Below are positions 5,058 through 7,877 of a DNA stretch of 7,877 nt, in pieces. Positions within the stretch are counted from its first letter, which is position 1. Every line of letters starts with the position of its first letter. Under the pieces are notes generated by a model. The model did no database searches. It was not told where the DNA came from and was given only the letters and a program-made list of their open reading frames with translations. The position numbers were made by a program, and so were the translations under genes. Source of the DNA: Chloroflexota bacterium (GTDB lineage Bacteria; Chloroflexota; Limnocylindria; QHBO01); NCBI GenBank assembly GCA_013694795.1, contig JACDBS010000237.1, positions 1 through 7,877 of the forward strand. The letters run 5' to 3'.

Positions 5058-6209
5058 ATGGACTTCGCCCTCTCGCCGCAGCACGAAGAGATTCGCCGCA
5101 CCGTGCGCGACTTCGCGGAGAAGCGGATCGCCCCGGTTGCCGATGAGCTTGAGCGCAAGGGCGAGTTCCCAATGGAGATCATCCGGGAGGCGGCGTCGCT
5201 GGGGCTGCTGGGCGTGCCCTACCCCGAGGAGATCGGCGGCACCGGCCTGGACAGCCTCGCCTACGCCATCACGGTGGAGGAGCTGAGCCGCGTGAGCGGC
5301 AGTATCGGGATCATCGTCAGCGCGCACACCAGCCTGGGCTGCAACCCGATCTGGCTGGCCGGCACCGATGAGCAGAAGGAACGGTTCCTGCGGCCCATGG
5401 CAAGTGGCGAGGTGATCGGCGCCTACGGCCTCACCGAGCCAGGCGCCGGATCAGATTCCCGGGGAACCCGCACACGAGCCCACCGTGACGGCGACGATTG
5501 GGTCCTCAACGGCGGCAAGCGCTTCATCACCAACGCCGGCGTGGCGGGCACCTACATCGTCACCGCGGTGACCGACAGGGAGGAGGCCAGCGGCAAGATC
5601 AGCGCCTTCATTCTCGAAGCCGATACACCCGGCTTTTCCATCGGCCGCATGGAGGAGAAGATGGGCCTCCACGCCAGCAACACTGGCGAGCTCATCTTCG
5701 ACGACTGCCGCGTGCCTGCCGAGAACCTGCTGGGTGCGGAGGGGGAGGGCGACAAGCTGTTCCTCAAGACGCTCGACGGCGGGCGCATCGGTATCGCATC
5801 CATGGCGCTCGGGCTGGCGCAGGCGGCCTACGAGGCCGCAGCGGCTTATGCGAAAGAGCGCAAGCAGTTTGGGCGCGCCATCGGCTCCTTCCAGGGCGTG
5901 GCTTTCAAGATCGCCGACATGGCGACCGAGATCGACGCCGCACGCCTGATGACGTACCGCGCCGCCTGGCTGAAGGACGGCGGCAGGCCATACAGCACGG
6001 AGGCCGCGATGGCGAAGCTCTTCGCCTCCGAGGTCGCGTTCCGCGCCACGAATGCCGCCGTCCAGGTGCACGGGGGGTACGGCTACATCACCGAGTACAA
6101 GGTCGAGCGCTACCTGCGCGACGCGAAGCTGACCGAGATCGGCGAGGGGACCAGCGAGATCCAGCGCATGGTCATCGCCCGCAACCTCCTCGGCCTGCGC
6201 GCGATGTGA
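5058..6209 (+). CDS. Acyl-CoA dehydrogenase (short-chain/butyryl-CoA type)
   Basis: 383 aa, the normal length. It oxidises acyl-CoA to trans-2-enoyl-CoA with FAD, passing electrons to ETF, in beta-oxidation or branched-chain catabolism; cytosolic homotetramer in this family. Signature 1 GLTEPGAGSD is at 124-133, the flavin-contacting WVLNGGKRFITNAG at 148-161, and signature 2 VQVHGGYGYITEYKVERYLRDAK at about 335-357. E363 in IGEGTSEIQR occupies the place of the catalytic base of butyryl- and medium-chain enzymes. The ATG at 5058 (MDFALSPQHEEIRR) matches the usual N-terminus; the frame is open back to 4887, but that extension passes through two palindromes and is not conserved-looking. GGAG at 5042-5045 is 12 nt upstream, a loose SD. 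No ETF gene is present here. Chain-length preference cannot be read from sequence with confidence. Confidence 0.95.
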   Translation: MDFALSPQHEEIRRTVRDFAEKRIAPVADELERKGEFPMEIIREAASLGLLGVPYPEEIGGTGLDSLAYAITVEELSRVSGSIGIIVSAHTSLGCNPIWLAGTDEQKERFLRPMASGEVIGAYGLTEPGAGSDSRGTRTRAHRDGDDWVLNGGKRFITNAGVAGTYIVTAVTDREEASGKISAFILEADTPGFSIGRMEEKMGLHASNTGELIFDDCRVPAENLLGAEGEGDKLFLKTLDGGRIGIASMALGLAQAAYEAAAAYAKERKQFGRAIGSFQGVAFKIADMATEIDAARLMTYRAAWLKDGGRPYSTEAAMAKLFASEVAFRATNAAVQVHGGYGYITEYKVERYLRDAKLTEIGEGTSEIQRMVIARNLLGLRAM

Positions 6210-6217
6210 GGTATCCT
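6210..6217 (+). promoter_or_regulatory. Candidate -10 element GGTATCCT
   Basis: GGTATCCT begins immediately after the acyl-CoA dehydrogenase stop and 34 nt before the next ATG; TATCCT has the TAnnnT form. It could give the downstream gene its own promoter. Confidence 0.3.
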
Positions 6218-6230
6218 CCGATCCCACGCA

Positions 6231-6234
6231 GAGG
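6231..6234 (+). promoter_or_regulatory. Shine-Dalgarno GAGG
   Basis: GAGG lies 9 nt before the ATG at 6244 and supports that start for the heme-oxygenase-fold protein. Confidence 0.6.
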
Positions 6235-6243
6235 TTCCCCGAT

Positions 6244-6834
6244 ATGAGCAACCGAATCGACGAGCTGGACGCCATTGTCCGCCAGTTCGACCTCAATGAG
6301 CATCCCTTCTATGCCGAGTGGCGCGCCGGCACATTGCCGATCGAGCGCCTGGCCGAGTACGCCGACGAATGGGCGCCCTTCATCTCGGTGGTCGACCAGG
6401 GTTGGGATCGACTGGGATACGCCGCATACGCCGCCGAGGAGCGCGAGCACGACGCGCTCTGGGGCTCCTTCCGGGCCGCGCTCGGCGCGTCCGGCGAGAT
6501 GCGCCGTCCGCAGTCGAAGACGCTGCTGGCCGTCGGAGAGCAGGCGTTCGCATCGGTCCCGGAGTCGCTTGGCGCGCTGTACAGCTTCGAGGTCCAGCAG
6601 CCGACGACTGCCTCGTCCAAGCTGGCCGGCCTGCGTGAGCACTACGCCGGCACTGTCGACGCCGATGCCCAGCGCTACTTCGTGGAGCACGCGGTCGAGA
6701 CCGATGAGCCCGCCATGCTGGCCTCGATGATCGACAGGCTGTCCGAAGGCGAGTTCGCCCGCGCCAAGACGGCGTGCGCCATCTTCAGCGCCGCCGCCTG
6801 GGGCGCGCTGGACGGGGTCTACTACACCGACTAG
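6244..6834 (+). CDS. Heme-oxygenase-fold protein of the TENA/PqqC/CADD group
   Basis: 196 aa, all-helical. The opening HPFYAEWRAGTLPIERLAEYADEW (residues 20-43) and the later ALYSFEVQQPTTASSKLAGLREHY (111-134) are characteristic of the PqqC/CADD-like branch of the TENA/THI-4 superfamily, many of which are non-heme diiron oxygenases. Likely metal-site residues: E65/E66 and H69 in AAEEREHDALW, E116 in YSFEVQQP, and H149 in YFVEHAVETDEP. The usual helix-3 pattern HxxxDxxH is altered: positions +4 and +7 from H149 are Thr153 and Pro156, although E152 and D154 are adjacent. It may therefore bind metal differently or not be an oxygenase. The gene follows the acyl-CoA dehydrogenase by 34 nt with its own SD. 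Its stop overlaps the opposing gene's stop. Substrate unknown; an RNA- or thiamin-linked role is not supported. Confidence 0.78.
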   Translation: MSNRIDELDAIVRQFDLNEHPFYAEWRAGTLPIERLAEYADEWAPFISVVDQGWDRLGYAAYAAEEREHDALWGSFRAALGASGEMRRPQSKTLLAVGEQAFASVPESLGALYSFEVQQPTTASSKLAGLREHYAGTVDADAQRYFVEHAVETDEPAMLASMIDRLSEGEFARAKTACAIFSAAAWGALDGVYYTD

Positions 6835-7220
6835 CCGCGGCGGTTGCTGAACTCGACGGACCAGCGCCAGGCCGAGCCGTCGGGGGCGTTCCACCACGCG
6901 GTCAGGACGCCCGCCTCGCCGCCGGGCAGGATGACGATGACGCCGAGGTCGGCGTCGGTCGGCCAGCGGTCCTCGCGCTGAATCTGGTCGCCCACGATCG
7001 CGAAGCGGGTCATCGGAAGGTAACCGCCTTCGCGCGGTAACGGCTCGCCGCGCGCGACCACCAGGTCGTCGCCCTCGCGCACGGTGACCGCGACCTTGCC
7101 CGGCACCGCGTGCACCCACGCGACATCGGTCGGGTCGATGCGAGCTCGCGCGTGCTGGAGCCCGTTGGCGGCGGCCCCGGGATACCAGATCTCCCAGGTG
7201 TGCAGGTCGCTCATGGCCAC
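6831..7220 (-). CDS. Hypothetical protein, ~129 aa
   Basis: The GTG at 7218-7220 is preferred because GGAGG lies 8 nt upstream; ATG at 7212-7214 (MSDLHTWEIWYPG) two codons later is the next choice, and ATGs at 7234 and 7259 lack an SD. The product is soluble, with an N-terminal block HTWEIWYPGAAANGLQHARARIDPTDVAWVH, a probably beta-rich middle (KVAVTVREGDDLVVARG), an aromatic Trp-rich end (LTAWWNAPDGSAWRWSVEF) and no signal peptide or TM segment. It appears to be a lineage-restricted family I cannot name. It lies 73 nt downstream of the acetoacetyl-CoA synthetase on the same strand and may be co-transcribed with it. Its TAG stop shares a CTAG with the convergent gene. Confidence 0.75.
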   Translation of the reverse strand: MAMSDLHTWEIWYPGAAANGLQHARARIDPTDVAWVHAVPGKVAVTVREGDDLVVARGEPLPREGGYLPMTRFAIVGDQIQREDRWPTDADLGVIVILPGGEAGVLTAWWNAPDGSAWRWSVEFSNRRG

Positions 7221-7228
7221 GGTCGATT

Positions 7229-7233
7229 CCTCC
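7229..7233 (-). promoter_or_regulatory. Shine-Dalgarno GGAGG selecting a GTG start
   Basis: Minus-strand GGAGG is 8 nt from the GTG at 7220 and 14 nt from the ATG at 7214, so the GTG is the better-placed start. Confidence 0.5.
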
Positions 7234-7253
7234 ATTTGAGTCGATTGATGAGC

Positions 7254-7280
7254 GGCCACGCCCGTTTTCGGGCCGGCCGT
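7254..7280 (-). terminator. Weak hairpin after acetoacetyl-CoA synthetase
   Basis: GCCCG-TTTT-CGGGC (7260-7273) forms a five-pair stem with a four-base loop, and flanking GGCC/GGCC can extend it across a bulge. It is 14 nt or more past the synthetase stop. It lacks a T tract, so it may only attenuate or be incidental. Confidence 0.3.
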
Positions 7281-7293
7281 CGTTTGGCTCCGA

Positions 7294-7877
7294 CTACGAT
7301 CGCCTTGGCTTCAGGACCTGCGCCAGCTCGACGAACGGGTCCAGCGACGCCGGATTGGCCAGGGAGCCGCGCGCTGCTGCCAGGTCGGGCGGCGTTCCGG
7401 TCAGGATGTGCTTCACGGGCACTTCCAGCTTTTTGCCCGACAGCGTGCGCGGGATGGCCGGCACGGCGATGATCTCGTCGGGTATGTGCCGCGGAGACAG
7501 CGAAGAGCGCAGGTCGGCACTGAGGCGGGCACGAAGCTCGTCCGAGAGCTCTGCCCCGTCGCGCAGCGCAACGAACAGCAGCAGTCGGTCGCCGGTATCG
7601 AGATGGACGACCAGCGAGTCGGCCACCGCCGGATCGGACTCGACCACGGCATAGAACTCGGCCGTGCCGATGCGCACCCCGCCCCGGTTGAGCGTGGCGT
7701 CCGAGCGGCCGCTGATCACGCACGAGCCGCGATCGGTGAAGGTGATCCAGTCCCCGTGCTGCCACACGCCGGGCCACTCGGAGAAGTAGGCCGATCGATA
7801 GCGCTCGCCCCCCGGATCATTCCAGAACGAGACTGGCATCGACGGCATCGGCTTCGTGATCACCAGCTCCCCCTGTT
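7294..7877 (-). CDS. Acetoacetyl-CoA synthetase, C-terminal part (runs off right edge)
   Basis: 193 residues are visible and the frame is open to the window edge (QGELVITKPMPSMPV...), so the GTG at 7863 is an internal codon, not the start; the full enzyme is usually about 650-680 aa. It belongs to the ANL adenylate-forming superfamily: PMPSMPVSFWNDPGG and the hinge motif GRSDATLNRGGVRIGTAEFY are characteristic of acetoacetyl-CoA synthetase rather than acetyl-CoA synthetase. The C-terminal IPRTLSGKKLEVPVK carries the catalytic Lys of the A10 motif. Near the end, GSLANPASLDPF is also typical. The enzyme activates acetoacetate with ATP and CoA, feeding ketone-body or polyhydroxybutyrate-derived carbon into central metabolism. 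The gene for a small hypothetical protein follows 73 nt downstream on the same strand. Confidence 0.93.
   Translation of the reverse strand, partial: QGELVITKPMPSMPVSFWNDPGGERYRSAYFSEWPGVWQHGDWITFTDRGSCVISGRSDATLNRGGVRIGTAEFYAVVESDPAVADSLVVHLDTGDRLLLFVALRDGAELSDELRARLSADLRSSLSPRHIPDEIIAVPAIPRTLSGKKLEVPVKHILTGTPPDLAAARGSLANPASLDPFVELAQVLKPRRS

Noticed and set aside
4577..5182. Minus-strand open frame (201 codons) across the palindromes
   Set aside because: Passes through four palindromes and into the start of the acyl-CoA dehydrogenase in antisense; no recognisable protein.
6172..7119. Minus-strand open frame (315 codons), longest antisense frame
   Set aside because: Covers the heme-oxygenase-fold gene on the other strand and part of the hypothetical gene in another frame; composition is Gly/Arg repeats with no domain.

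Overview
The window is strongly GC-rich, with G or C at most third codon positions and frequent short gene overlaps (ATGA, GTGA). Protein content (a CoxE/BatA-like VWA protein, acyl-CoA dehydrogenase, acetoacetyl-CoA synthetase, a heme-oxygenase-fold protein and several small lineage-restricted proteins) fits a high-GC soil or freshwater bacterium, most likely Chloroflexota (Limnocylindria/Ellin6529-like) or a deep actinobacterium. This placement is an impression from protein style, not a database result.

Layout, left to right. 1-1758 (+): the C-terminal part of a long VWA-domain protein that begins outside the window. 1778-3546 (+): four tightly packed genes, namely a one-TM small membrane protein, a 100-aa unknown, a flavin-reductase-like FMN-binding protein, and a small protein ending in a BFD-like [2Fe-2S] domain; overlaps and an internal SD suggest co-transcription. 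3547-3836: an intergenic stretch with a promoter-like motif, several small hairpins and a 17-bp tandem repeat forming a UUCG-capped hairpin, sitting between convergent genes. 3837-4217 (-): a stand-alone receiver-domain response regulator. 4229-4516 (-): the last ~95 residues of a class III (GABA-type) aminotransferase whose N-terminal three quarters are missing. 4517-5057: a long non-orthodox stretch holding five copies of a palindrome built on CCGATNNATCGG and, between the first two copies, a 43-codon ORF for a very basic peptide with host-like codon use. 5058-6209 (+): a complete acyl-CoA dehydrogenase. 6244-6834 (+): a TENA/PqqC/CADD-like heme-oxygenase-fold protein. 6831-7220 (-): a hypothetical protein, converging on the previous gene so that both stop codons lie in one CTAG. 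7294-7877 (-): the C-terminal third of acetoacetyl-CoA synthetase, running off the right edge.

Functionally, acyl-CoA dehydrogenase and acetoacetyl-CoA synthetase point to fatty-acid/ketone-body carbon use, and the flavin reductase plus [2Fe-2S] protein look like small electron-transfer partners of an oxidoreductase not seen here. The most interesting unexplained signal is the palindrome cluster around the small basic ORF beside the broken aminotransferase; second is a recurring GGTAKMCY motif just upstream of several genes, which may be the local -10 promoter element.
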